64,000 nucleotides of DNA from Sipunculus nudus (lineage: Eukaryota; Annelida; Sipuncula; Golfingiida; Sipunculidae): contig CM049320.1 in the NCBI GenBank assembly GCA_026874595.1, forward strand, positions 52,789,070 through 52,853,069, written 5' to 3'. The position numbers and the translations under genes are program-made. Shown piece by piece: positions 24,501 to 35,451 of this stretch. The notes beneath the pieces were generated by a model. It saw only the letters and a list, made by a program, of their open reading frames with translations. It was not told where the DNA came from and made no database searches. The number at the start of each line of letters is the position of its first letter. Within the stretch, counting starts at the first letter, position 1.

Positions 24501-25019
24501 GACAATATAACGCCCCTATCGGTACGAACTTTACCTCTTGGTCCGTCCAGTTGGCCTAATTGTGCATTCATGTCACCTGCCATTACAATTTCACCTATAG
24601 ACGACAAATTGGTGTATGTCAAGATTGACAACTGCATGTTAAATTCTTCTACTGTATAATTAGACGGAGGTAAATACGTATTTATTATAAAAATAGGTTG
24701 TTCGTTCGGTCGGCTAAGTTTAATTACTAATATACGGTCATTTCCTAAGTTGTCCACTTTTGAAATTAAGTAACTCAGATCTTTGCGCCACATGGTCGCC
24801 ACCCCTCCACGCCTGGGACACTCAAGATTATGGTGAGTGTACGCATCATATTTGTCATCTAGTGTTCTTAAAAAAAGAAGCGTTCACTGATGACAAATGA
24901 TGTTCCTGTAAACACAGAATATCTGTTTTTGCCATAATAACGTCTATATATTTAGAAGAAGCAAAAGCTCCCCTGCAATTATATGTTGTAATCACAAGCT
25001 GATTTGAAATCTTTGCCAT
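21575..25019 (-). pseudogene. LINE ORF2: APE endonuclease and reverse transcriptase, disrupted
   Basis: The ATG at 25019 opens an AP-endonuclease-like domain with LVITTYNCRG and LQEHHL (QE motif). A frameshift falls near 24870, then the domain continues with AGDMNAQLG and TSDHLPVVV, the catalytic Asp/Asn and Ser-Asp-His motifs. The reverse transcriptase (about 22600-23600) shows NSYRGITLMPVLNK, FLDCKSAFDRVW, SRSVKQGG and the catalytic TYADDTVLLA. The C-terminus has a CCHC cluster (CNFCNSFQEDILCHVFTDC). From 24802 to 21575 one frame is kept, broken only by stops at 23489-23491 (TAA), 22511-22513 (TAA) and 22373-22375 (TGA). The intact protein would nick target DNA and copy element RNA there. 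Identity as LINE ORF2 is secure. Confidence 0.93.
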
Positions 25020-25127
25020 TATTCTTAATATTAAGTTTCTCGGGAATACTAATAAAGATCTTTATATGTAAATATATTTTGAAGTCTTTTATATGGTGTC
25101 TTTCTAAGTAATGCTTATTCTACGTAC

Positions 25128-26492
25128 TTAATTGTTCTTTTTCGCTGGTAACCATTTTCTGCAATACATCCCGTCAGGCCAAAACCCCTTTTCAGTCAAG
25201 CAAGCGTGAAGGTCTCAAACTACAGACATTTTCACTGACAATGTCACATCGTCTGTTTTCAATATTCTACATTGTTTTACCTCTGATTTTTTCCTTTCAA
25301 CATGTTTGACAATTAGGTCCTTTGTAAAAAATAGAGATTTTTTTACCTTTACATTACCAATATAGTAACTGGAAGTTGGCACCTTAGATTTAACTTGTAG
25401 ATAACCTTCAAGACCAAGACTATCGTCTGAATCTGTTACCTCAATAAACTTTTCATTTGAAACCTTTTCAATTGAAACCTGGTCACCCTCATTAGGTAAC
25501 ACGTTATCATTTCCATCAGTTGACTTTAGTATCCCATAATTTCTATTGGCTTCTGTTATCTTAGCAGAGCAAACACTTGCATCCATTTCATTTTCATTTT
25601 CAGTCTCCATACCAGATTGTACCGAGGCAGGATGGTTACCATGACACTGACGCCGTATATTGGGCGTATTTTCAGGAATTACAGGGGCAGATTGATTTGA
25701 AACATTTCCTTGTTTAGACTGAATGGTTTTCTTATTCTGGACAGGAGAAGAACGTTCTGAAGGTGGTATGGAGGCAAGATCTCTGTAAGATACAGAAGTA
25801 TTTGAATATGAGCGACAGAGTGACAATTGTCTCTCTAACCCCGATACCCTATTTTCAATATTCAACATTCTTGTTTCTAAGTGCCCACAACGTCCATCAG
25901 TTGTTTTGCATAAACTTTCATTAGATGCACCTCTATCATTTAATCTGTCTAGGCGATTATTCAAGTCCATCAATCGTCTGTCAACAAATTTCTCACGTTC
26001 AGCCTTCAGTTCAGCTACCATCTGGCAAAGTTTAATATTTTCTTCCTTCAGTATCTTTGTCTGTTCAAGTAGCATGTCACGGTCTTCCCTGGCCTGTTGT
26101 AGAACTTCGGAACAAAGTGTCTTGATGGCCTTTATTGTGTCCGCCGGAACACAATCATTGGACAATAAATCCTCTGTGTCTACAGTTTCAGGTGTGGAGT
26201 TTCTTTGTTGCACCCCACCTGACGTTGAGCTCATTGTCGATAGGGTTGGCGCTTTATCCGAACTGGGCCGTACAATGTCCGGTGGTTCTAATGAATCTGA
26301 CTTGTCAGACAAAGGACCCTGGTTTTTGTGATTTATGTTCTGAGGTGATTGGTCCTTTAGTCGTTTACGAGATTTTCCATTCAGAAGTTTAGTAAGGTCT
26401 ATTGTGTTATCTCCCTCCAAATAAAGGTATATTTGATAAATGTCATTGACTGTTTTAACACATGATTTCCCACCTTGTGTATTCTTATGCAT
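25128..26492 (-). pseudogene. LINE ORF1 protein with a late in-frame stop
   Basis: The ATG at 26492 opens 425 codons to a TGA at 25215-25217. The same frame then continues 28 codons to a TAA at 25128 and includes FWPDGMYCRKW, a type of C-terminal segment seen in ORF1 proteins of invertebrate LINEs, so I read the TGA as a disruption. Residues about 120-235 are strongly heptad-like (LLEQTKILKEENIKL and following), a predicted coiled coil; the flanks are Ser/Asn/Lys rich and disordered-looking. No CCHC zinc knuckle is visible. Such proteins bind element RNA and form ribonucleoprotein particles with ORF2 protein. Assignment rests on position upstream of ORF2, on the coiled coil and on the C-terminal motif. 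Confidence 0.8.
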
Positions 26493-26708
26493 TATAAGCC
26501 TTCCCCGTGGGGTGCATTATCCTAATGAGGTATGTTCAACATTTAACCTGCTCCTGCTTCACTTGCATTGGAACAGTTAGAGGAATTCCGGGTAAATGCG
26601 GAATGAATGTGGGAATGACACAAACAGTCCTTGGTATCAACTTTAAAGAGTGTTAAAGTAAACCTGCAAACTGAAATAAAAGTATGATATAACTATAGCT
26701 ATATCTTC

Positions 26709-27153
26709 AGATGACTTATCGCTCATATAGGCTCATATTAGCTAGGTTTATATCAATAGCCGATGTGTCAGATGACTTAACGCTCATATGGGTTCATATT
26801 GGCTGGGTTAGTATCAATGGCCCCTGGGTTAGATGACTTAACGCTCATATTGGCTCATATCAGCAGGGTTCATATCAGTGGACCAAGGGACAGATGACCC
26901 AACGCTCACATGGGCTCATATTGGCTGGGTTCGTATCAATGGCCCATGGGTCAGATGACTTAACGCTCAAATGGGCTCATATTAGCTGGGTTCATATCAA
27001 TGGCCAATGGGTCAGATGACTTAACGCTCAAATGGGCTCAAATTAGCTGGGTTCATATCAATGGCCCATAGGTCAGAAGACTTTACGCTCAAATGGGTTC
27101 AATTTAGCTGGGTTTATATCAGTGGCCAATTAGACAGAAGATTCACCGCTCAT
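26709..27153 (+). repeat. 61-bp minisatellite, about 7 units (copy B)
   Basis: Unit-for-unit match to 18791-19235, with a few substitutions. Confidence 0.95.
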
Positions 27154-27879
27154 GATCTAATATTAAACTACATGACTATATCTAAAAACTATCTTATTAT
27201 TTTTCCTCTACCATGTTTCTTTCTTGTCTAAAAACAAATTTTTTACTTAATCAAATTTAAAAAAAATTCAAATTTGAGCTAGAAAGAACAAATGTTGTAT
27301 TGATTTATTTTACTCATTGAATGTCAATAACGTTGAAGTGCAACAGTTATTCGTGTGATCTAACAGCAGTGGATGGTAAATAGTGGTTATTTAAAGATTA
27401 TAAATAACTTTGATATATTTCAACACTAACATTAATCCCTTGCATATATCTTAACAAATGGATTATGAATTCGTTGCTTGGTAATAGTTAAAATATAGTT
27501 AAATAGTTAAAATCTTACAACAACATTCAGAATCTATACTGGGAATTATTTTGGGGTTAAAGTGCCCTGATGTTATAAATGCTGACGACAGCACCATCCC
27601 TTCAAATATTGGAATTGGGCCAAGAAAAGCTGTTTCATAAACATATCTGCATTACTCAAAAGAAAGAAAATTGATAGTTTACTTGCACTGAGAGTTAAAA
27701 AGCTATGAGTTCAATACCTGTAAAAAAGTTTCTGCAAGGGGCTGCAAAATATTTGTTGAGAAACATAAAGAAAGGACATTGCTCGATTCCAACTCTCACT
27801 AGTAGAAGATGTAACTACAGTTTCAGCTTTTTCCCAGATATTTTGGCCTATTAACTACGTGTCACCCAGTTTTTGTTGA

Positions 27880-27921
<42 letters not shown>
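27880..27921. repeat. (AT)n microsatellite in copy B
   Basis: About 21 dinucleotides. Confidence 0.95.
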
Positions 27922-27926
<5 letters not shown>

Positions 27927-28489
27927 CGAGACCAGTTATTTGCTAGTCGATTAAACAAAACAAAAATCCGCTTGTTTACAAGCAATTAAAAAACTAAAAT
28001 AATTTCCTAGATTTCTACGAACGCGCCGCTTAATCAGAAGCTTCATAATCGAAACTTTTGCTTTATGCGGGGGCAAATATTGGCAGAAATGTCGAAAGTA
28101 ACATAAACTGCAAGTACTTACTTAAGTCGATATTTTTTTTTACCTAATCCTAAGAATTATCAACGAGTCTTTGTTACCTTGCCCTCACTGAGGCAGTTCG
28201 ATAAGGTAAACAACACTTCTCTTTGAACAGGGGCTACGAATATAAGATTTGCGTCCCAAACTTGATCACGAGATCAACCTTTAACGAACCTAGTAATGGC
28301 AATCAAGCTATGTTTGTTCCTTTGACGGTACTCATTAGAGGATTTTTAAAGGCGCTGATAAAAACTTGATGTAAAGTCTCAGTCCCAAATAGATTACTTC
28401 TACGTATTGAAGAAACGCGTGCGGGACACAGCTGAACTCTTCATTAAACAGAGGCGAATTATCTTACACGGTTAGTACAGACTACCTGG

Positions 28490-28860
28490 GGCTGAATGTG
28501 ATTTGCCATGGTGTCTGGCAAAGTAACAAATAAGTCATAGTAAAAATTCCGATATCCGGACCATCAACAAAGTTAATGAAAATGAAAAGTTTCGTTTGGG
28601 AATCTTGGTCTAGGAAAAAATATTCAGGTATATTCTACCTCATTATTTAGCCGTAAGGTAACAAGCAAAAACTTTCCTTGTCTTTGTGTATATTCAGCAT
28701 GAATTCAATCAAATCATGTCATCACCATTGGAAGTGGCATTTTATATCTATTTTGGACAATTGGATGCTATGAATAAGGGCCAATCTCGGAAAATAACGT
28801 GTACTGTATTAACCGTGACTCTATTTATTATCAGTTGAACCTATGAATAACATTTTATCC
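28490..28860. other. Native continuation of the old tandem unit
   Basis: The first ~90 bp matches 17700-17730 weakly. The rest shows nothing recognisable. It ends at the BEL target duplication. Confidence 0.5.
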
Positions 28861-28864
28861 TCGC
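28861..28864. repeat. Target-site duplication of BEL element, left (tcgc)
   Basis: The four bases before the left LTR equal the four bases after the right LTR (36379-36382). Short duplications of 4-6 bp are usual for BEL/Pao integrases. Confidence 0.8.
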
Positions 28865-29795
28865 TGTTGGTGCAGTTGCGTTAGGACGTTTCAACACACA
28901 CACTGGTATACTCCTTTTGCCACACAATAACACAGAGACCAAGACTATATTCCATAAGTTCCATCGTTCTTTTGTAATATGCAATAACACGTTGAATAGA
29001 CGTTGAATCGTTGTACATTAGCACACATATGTTCCTTATAATGGCTGGCATACTATGGTGTCTCGTTGATAACAAATTCCAGTTGGAACCTAACACGTTG
29101 AAATGGAACAGGGAACAAGGAACACGTTTGGAAACTAGTGGACAAAGGAGAAAGTAAGAAATATCTAAGGTGGAGGAAATACAGATGAAATACAATGTAC
29201 TAGTGCATTCATAAACCATTACATCCTTGAATAAGTGCAAAGATAACCCATTCATCAATAACTGTTATAAATAGCTGTATAAAGTCAAATACTGTTGCAT
29301 TACTCAGACAGTTAACCAGTACGAAGTGAATGTAATGAAACCTGCATATATTAAGACTGTTAACATACATTTTATGAAAAAGATATTGCTATATTGTGGT
29401 AATATATGCTACAAACCTTTACTGTTGATTATTACAGTTCATTAATAGGCTACAATAGTGTCCAAGTGACCTACCTCTGTGTGGGCTCTACCTAAGGGTA
29501 CACAAGGTTACAAGGAGCTCTGGTCATACTGCCATGCTGCTTTGGTCTTAGAAACAGGAAGTGACCTAACTGTCACATGATTATAGTCTCTGTACACAGT
29601 GACCTTTGGTCATTAGCCTGTGAGATATGAACCATGAAATAACAAAAATAGTTAGCTCGACAGGGAGCACGCCACACCTGAAACCCAAAGGTCCCTTGTT
29701 CAAACCCCAGCAATGACATACAATTTTTTTCTAATTTTCTTATTGTAAACAATATATATGTATGTTCTTGTTACAAATAATTATGTGCATTTACA
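28865..29795 (-). repeat. BEL 3' LTR
   Basis: 931 bp. Plus-strand ends are tgttggtgcag and atttaca. It matches 35452-36378 throughout, with scattered substitutions and small indels. It contains the antisense tRNA-like block at about 29651-29721. Confidence 0.93.
29651..29721 (+). other. tRNA-like block inside the 3' LTR
   Basis: An A-box-like TAGCTCGACAGGGAGCA and a degenerate B box (TGTTCAAACCC) lie at tRNA-like spacing. The same block in the other LTR (36232-36298) has a better B box. It is on the strand opposite to the retrotransposon, in its U3. Confidence 0.5.
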
Positions 29796-29917
29796 CTCTC
29801 GGCATCTTATGCATAGGTACATATAGATAACCTGCATACAATACTTATAAATGCACAACAACTGTAAACAAATAAGACATATTTAAACAATGAGTATTAG
29901 AATAAAGACTAACCATC

Positions 29918-31078
29918 TTAACTAATGCTCCTTTCAGGGGGCAACAAAAGCACAAGTTTAGAAATGGGTCTGCGTAGTTCTGGGTTCGGGGTTTTCACCA
30001 GCACACTGAGAACTAGGCCCTTACTGTCTGGTTCTGTTACCGTAACTCGACCTAAAGACCAATCACATCTGGGAAGGTTGTCATTCCTCAGTAGAACGAC
30101 ATCTCCTACCTGAATATTCCTCTTTGGATGATTCCATTTTTGTCTTTGTTGCAGAGTTAGCAAATACTCTCTTTGCCATCTGTGCCAAAATACGTTTGCC
30201 AGGTGTTGTATTGTTCTCCAGCGTCTTCGGGCATAAACATGAGCCCGCTGAAACTGTCCAGGTGGAGGAACGACGAGTTTTTTTTGGGTGAGGTGACACG
30301 GAGTAAGTGGTTCGAAGTCATCTGGAGTGAGGGGGCGTGAGTTAACAATTGTTTCCACTTAACATAGCAATGTCCTGAATGACTCATCGTTTATGTAATA
30401 GCCAAATTCATAAAACAAATGTGATAGTACCTTCCGAACAGTGTTGATTTGTCTCTCCCACATGCCACCCATGTGGCTGGCTGCTGGTGGATTGAAGACC
30501 CACTTGATGTTACGTTTTAACAATGTCTCTCTGACAGAATCTTGATCGATTTCTTTGACAGCTTTGCACAATTCTCGTTCAGCTGAAACAAAATTTGTGC
30601 TATTGTTACATCGGATTTCTTGGATGGGGCCCCGTCTTGCCAGAAAGCGTCTAAGAGCATGGATGAAAGAATCGGTAGTCAATGTATTTGACGACTCAAG
30701 ATGGATTGCTCGGCTAACTAGACATGTGAATAACACCTCATACCGCTTTTGTTCCTTTCTACCTTCTTTGATTATAAAAGGTCCAAAATAGTCGACACCA
30801 GTTAAGGTAAATGGTGGTGCTGGACTGATTCGAGGGGCTGGTAGGTCTTCCATTTTCTGTTCACCGACTGGTTATCGGAGGCGGTGACACATTACACAAT
30901 GATTTATGACATTGCGAACTGCTTCGTTACCTCGGATTACCCAGAACTGTTCTCGCAGCTTGGCAAGTACGTGATTGCGACAAGCATATCCCATCTGTTG
31001 GTACACATATCTGATGATGAGAGTCTGTATGAGAGTCTGTATGGTACACTTCCTTGTCTGGTTTGTTATCCAGTTCAT
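29918..31078 (-). pseudogene. BEL integrase and DUF5641 domain, disrupted
   Basis: The H2C2-type zinc-binding domain is at 30872-31078 (RNHVLAKLREQFWVIRG ... CVMCHRLR), the catalytic core at 30359-30853 and the DUF5641 domain at 29918-30358 (WHRWQREYLLTLQQRQKW ... VGDVVLLRNDNLPR). The core keeps the first acidic residue (GVDYFGPF) and the last one (HMGGMWERQ), but the middle catalytic position reads Asn in IRCNNSTNF (codon 30605-30607). A single TAA at 30359-30361 separates core and DUF5641, which are in the same frame. An extra frame break lies between the zinc-binding domain and the core. The integrase would insert element cDNA into chromosomes; this copy cannot. Confidence 0.93.
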
Positions 31079-31330
31079 TTAGCATCATCTGACCTATATC
31101 TAGTGACACTACAGTAGCTGTAAGCTCTAAGCGTGGTATCGTAACTGGTTGAACAGGAGCTAACTTGGCTTTCTCTGATAGAAAGGAGCAGTGGATTTGC
31201 CTTCAGTGTTTCAAAGCCGTAGATAAGCTTCAGAGGCATAACCAATTGTACTGGCATCTGAGAACACGTGAAGCTGCCTAGAGGCAATAGGTCCAAAAAC
31301 GTCTGGTATTAAACATCTGGTAATAGTCAT
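31079..31330 (-). pseudogene. BEL RNase H remnant
   Basis: The segment LHVFSDAS at about 31255-31275 is the RNase H start motif with its Asp. Downstream the frame has several stops before the integrase zinc domain. Function is lost. Confidence 0.75.
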
Positions 31331-31402
31331 TTTCCCCAGAGACGTTAGTTCTCCTAACCATCTTTGCCTGCGTACTTGGTATTGCTCTTGTATCTTGTCA
31401 TC

Positions 31403-33099
31403 TCAACCTAAGATTTGTTCACTACATAGTTCTTGAAGGAGTTTCTTTGCTGGTAAGGTGAAAGGTGCAATAAAGCCCAGCGGATCAAAGACAGAAGACA
31501 CAATGGACAAAATCCCCCTTCTTCTTGCTGATTTAGAATTGAGGATAACCGAGAAACCGAACTGATCTGTGGATATGCACCACTGAATGCCTAGAGTGCG
31601 TTCGACTGGCAATTCGTCACGGTCAAGGTCGATAGCATGTATCTCCTTAGCCCTGTCTGCTGGAGGAATAGATTCAAGAACGCTTCGACTGTTTCTAACG
31701 AATTTGGTTTGGTTAAACCCACCTGCTTTGCACCCAGAACGCAAGTCCTGTATTAACGTAATAGCCTCTTGTTCCGTAGCTACAGACTTGAGGCAGTCAT
31801 CATCATAGAAATTTCGGTTGATTGTGTGAGCAACTGATGGTTTCAGACTAAAGTCCTCAGTGATTTTTTCTCAGTGCATAATTGAATATGCAGGGGGATA
31901 TATACGGCCCCAAACAGGTGAAGATTCATTTGATATTTATGGAGATCCTTACTTAGGTCGCCATCAGGCCACCACAGAAAGCGTAAGAAATTGCACTGGC
32001 TATGGGGAAAGTACACTTGGTGGAACATAGCTTCGACATCTCCAATGAATCTGTTCCTCTCTGAATCTGGTTAAGACTCCGATGAGAGAATTGGTCAGAT
32101 CAGGACCTTGAAGTAGCTGATCGTTTAGAGATGTTCCATCAAACGATGCACTGCAGTCAAAGACCACGCGTATCTTGGTATGTTTTTAGGATATGGGAGG
32201 TACCAAACCTTCCCTGTATCTGTTTCCACACATTCATTTGGGACTTTTAGAGCATAACCTTGCTTAAGTAGGTTGTTGATAAACGCCACATAGTCTTCTC
32301 GGTACTTGTCATTTCGGACCATTTTCCTTTTCTGCCATTGTGCACGTTTGATAGCTTGCTCCTTATTGCCAGGCATGATGACATTCACGTTGCGAAACGG
32401 TAGGGGTACTTCATAGTGGCCATCTGACATGTGAATATTTTGATAAGCTTTAGCCAAAAAAATGAATGTCATCTTGTCAGAGGCCTCGTTCACCTGGCTG
32501 TTTTGTTGGTTTCTCATTGAAACCAAGTTCAAGTTATCTCAAAACTACAGTAGGAGAAATGAGCTCCTTTGTATGCTCGACTTCCCTCACAAGGATTCGA
32601 CTACAAGTGACAGTCTCTGCATTAGATTGTATACGTATTGGGCCGTTCACAGTCCAACCATGACGTAATTTTGCAGCAAATGGCCCATCGCCTTGTGTAG
32701 GTATTACCTGTATTGGTTCAAGGGCAGCTGGACAATTGTCACCCACGAATAGCCCTATGTCCATATTTGGTATATATATGTTGGGATCTTTGGAACCACG
32801 TCGTTCAGGTGTGGCCACTTACCAAGGACTTCGGGGCGCGGAATGTTCTGATGGCCAACAGCTATCTCTGTTCTCTGATAGGTCTTCGGTAGTTGTATTG
32901 GGTTCCAACCTGACCAATCAGAGACAAATAGATCATTGATTGCACTCGTCTTAACTTCATTACCACTGGCACCTAGTTTCGACTTTAGTTCTTCTGTAAA
33001 GAAACACCCACTACTTCCGTTACAAATAAGTCGATACATCCCGTTGTATTGTAGTATTCTGGAGTCGGCATCCGTAGCATTACAAGTGCTCTGTAACAC
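31403..33099 (-). pseudogene. BEL protease and reverse transcriptase, disrupted
   Basis: The retropepsin-like region (33099 down to about 32800) has NGSSGCFFTEELKSKLG, but the residue at the active-site Asp position reads Cys. The linker to the polymerase carries PAALEPIQVIPTQGDGPFAAK and LRHGWTVNGP, typical of the family. Reverse transcriptase follows: [46 protein letters not shown], and an active-site box reading YDDD (31796-31807). The Peptidase_A17-type connection ([19 protein letters not shown]) closes it at 31403. Frame changes occur near 32530, 32120, 32030 and 31840. Confidence 0.93.
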
Positions 33100-33225
33100 G
33101 TTAGAACTTGTAATGATATTATTATCTTCAATAGCTTGAACTGTGTTTGCTACAGTTTTGTAGCTATGAAAGCTTCATCATGTAGTGCTGTCGGATGTCT
33201 CTTTCCACACTATTTACATGTGTGT

Positions 33226-35106
33226 TTACGTGAACACTCGTTGGATATATGATTTAGCCCATAGTACCCAAAACAAGCACGCTTGGCTTTCAAGAAATTT
33301 CGCCTCTCTATGAGATCCTTTTTTCAAGAATTCATCACACTCATCAAGATCATGTTCTTTCTGGCATAAGATACAGGGCACTTTATGTTTCTTGACATCT
33401 TTATGCCTAACCGTAGTTTGATCTTGTTTCATACTACCACTGGTGTTCACATACGTAGCAAAACTTTAGCTTTTCTGTTTGTGAGATAATTGTTTATAAC
33501 TGGAGAATATCCTGCCTGTGGACTTAAATTGTAGATCACTCTTTCTCAATCCTTCTCTGCTATAGAATGGATCACTAGCAGCTTCAGCTGACCAAAACTG
33601 ACCAGGTCTGTGATTGTAGGAACTCTTGCACTTTCACGTTTGACATTTGTTGATTTGTCACACCACTTGTTCTGTAAGTGTGTTGGAAGTTTACACACAA
33701 TAGCCTGAATGTTAGGAGCATGATTAAGCACTTCCATGTGAGGCATTGTCTTTGATGCGTTAAGGCATTTAACCAAGAAATGCGCCAAATGCCTCAGCGA
33801 GAGACAATCATCATACTTTATTTGAGGCCATTTCAATAACTTATTGACATGCCCCATGAAGATTTTGTAGGGGGTCATCATATTCTTTATAGAGTAATGT
33901 CCTGGCTGTGAGGTAACCATACTTGGTCCCATATACAAGCAACCACCTATTAGGGATTTAGGATCGTCTTGAAGGTGTTGATCCAGATAGTACAATCTGT
34001 CGGCATCGTTGGACGCACGCGAGGCTATTCTGGTATCAAAGGCCATGATGAATGCGTTATACTCCATGACGTCACCCTTGAACTTTAGGACTTCCATTTG
34101 GGGTTATGTAGAAGCAGTGGCAAGCTGCTGAAAAACGCCTACCATCTGTTGATTCTAGTATTGGCTTGAGCTGATAGCTTTCTGCCTAACTGAATCACTT
34201 AGGAGCGGTTTGGGAGTGAATATATCAGGAGCAAGATCAACTGCTGTTGTTCTATGTCCAATCGGAGAACTAGTGTCAATGCCTTCACTATGAGATGCTG
34301 AATTAACATGGGGCGATACAGATGGCGGCACATGCATATTCCTAGGAGTCACAGTATTTACAGCATTTGCATGCGCTGCTGAGGGCTCTGTGTATTTTTT
34401 CAGAGTATAACTTTTAAGTGGCAGGGTGGTTTGATGTGTGTCTATCAGTTCTGCCTCAGCAAAAACATGTTCTCTAGCTTGAGTTTTAGCTATTTCATAT
34501 CTAAATTCAGCTGTCTAGTTTTCGCTTCCAGCCCATGGCGTTCTGCCAGAGTATCACGCTCTACCATTAAGGCTGCTAACTTTGCCTTCTCTCTAGCACG
34601 AGCAGACGCAGCTGAAGACCTAGAACCAGTAGTGGACCTATGTGACTGATTGGACACAACCGCAGAACCCTCTATTTGTTCAGACATTTCATGATCAGCT
34701 TGGCTTATCCACTTTCTCGCAGAGTCCTGAAATTGTAAAACCTGAAGCTTCTTTTTCATCGAAACGCCTACTTTCAGAGTCTTGTACGTCTACAGAGGTT
34801 AACACATCGAAATGGGCTATGTAACACTGTTGATTACTAAGAAACATTTCATTCAAGCTATCAATGCCCGATTTCACTAGATGCAAATTATTTACATCGG
34901 ACATAAGTTTTTAGAGTTCATTTCGCTTTTCTGTGACTGCTGCTAAAGCAGCTATTTGTCTATTTTTTTTTAATATACGTTGCATTTCTGCCGGACCCTT
35001 ACCTAGTTGTTGTTCGAGAAGAGTCACGATCTGTAGTAGATAGTCCAGGTTGAATCATATCAGGAGAACTGCAAACGTTGTCATGAACACTGACTGTACC
35101 ATCCAT
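33226..35106 (-). pseudogene. BEL gag, disrupted
   Basis: An ATG at 35106 begins the likely gag start. A stop or frameshift follows within about 40 codons, and further breaks lie near 34915, 34730 and 34120. A Glu/Lys/Ala-rich coiled-coil stretch (ARAREKAKLAALMVERDTL, about 34550-34610) and a DUF1759-type capsid region (KFKGDVMEYNAFIMAFDTRI, 34097 down) are recognisable. The zinc knuckle region lies near 33380 (CILCQKEHDLDECDEF). Gag packages element RNA into particles in the cytoplasm. Confidence 0.88.
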
Positions 35107-35451
35107 GATAGAATATATCACAATCACAAATCACCAGAAGACTTATCTTGTATGCACAGACGTTGAGGTCTCTGTATTATGCAACGAGAAGTGAGACACG
35201 TTTCACATTAAATTCAAACCGCCGGTCAATTGTCCACAACGTTGCGTTCACTTAAATGCATATCATAGCATTATAGGCATGCAGTATAGCAGACGGTTTT
35301 ACTATTTGTTTACATGTTCATTGTTATAACTGTAGTCCGTTTGGATTCTTGCACATATAGATACTGTATGAGTCACATGGACGAACTACTTGGCTACAAT
35401 CTCATTACATCGGTCACTTTATTATCACTGAGCCAAGAGTTTCCAAACTAT

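Larger units (their letters stand above)
20580..26517 (-). mobile_element. APE-type non-LTR retrotransposon (LINE), near full length
   Basis: A two-ORF LINE on the minus strand, 5.94 kb. The 5' leader is only about 25 bp before the ORF1 ATG at 26492, so the 5' end may be slightly truncated. ORF1 (25128-26492) and ORF2 (21575-25019) are followed by a ~1-kb 3' region. The element's 3' end is a short (TGAT)n tract seen on plus as 'ttgattgattgattgattc' at 20580. It sits between two direct 1.97-kb copies of target DNA. The ORF layout and C-terminal zinc motif suggest the Jockey/CR1 side of the APE LINEs; I cannot name the clade. Confidence 0.93.
26518..28489 (+). repeat. Copy B of the 1.97-kb duplicated target
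   Basis: It directly abuts the 5' end of the LINE and matches copy A end to end. Its right flank (28490 onward) still matches old tandem unit 0 (17700-17730), so this flank is native. The minisatellite (26709-27153) has the same number of units as copy A. Confidence 0.95.

Noticed and set aside
18600-28489. The two 1.97-kb copies as LTRs of a retrotransposon
   Set aside because: They lack TG...CA ends, and the enclosed element is a LINE with its own (TGAT)n end. No primer site or polypurine tract adjoins them.
29651-29721. Functional tRNA gene in the BEL LTR
   Set aside because: Stems are poorly paired and the block is repeated inside both LTRs; treated as tRNA-like only.
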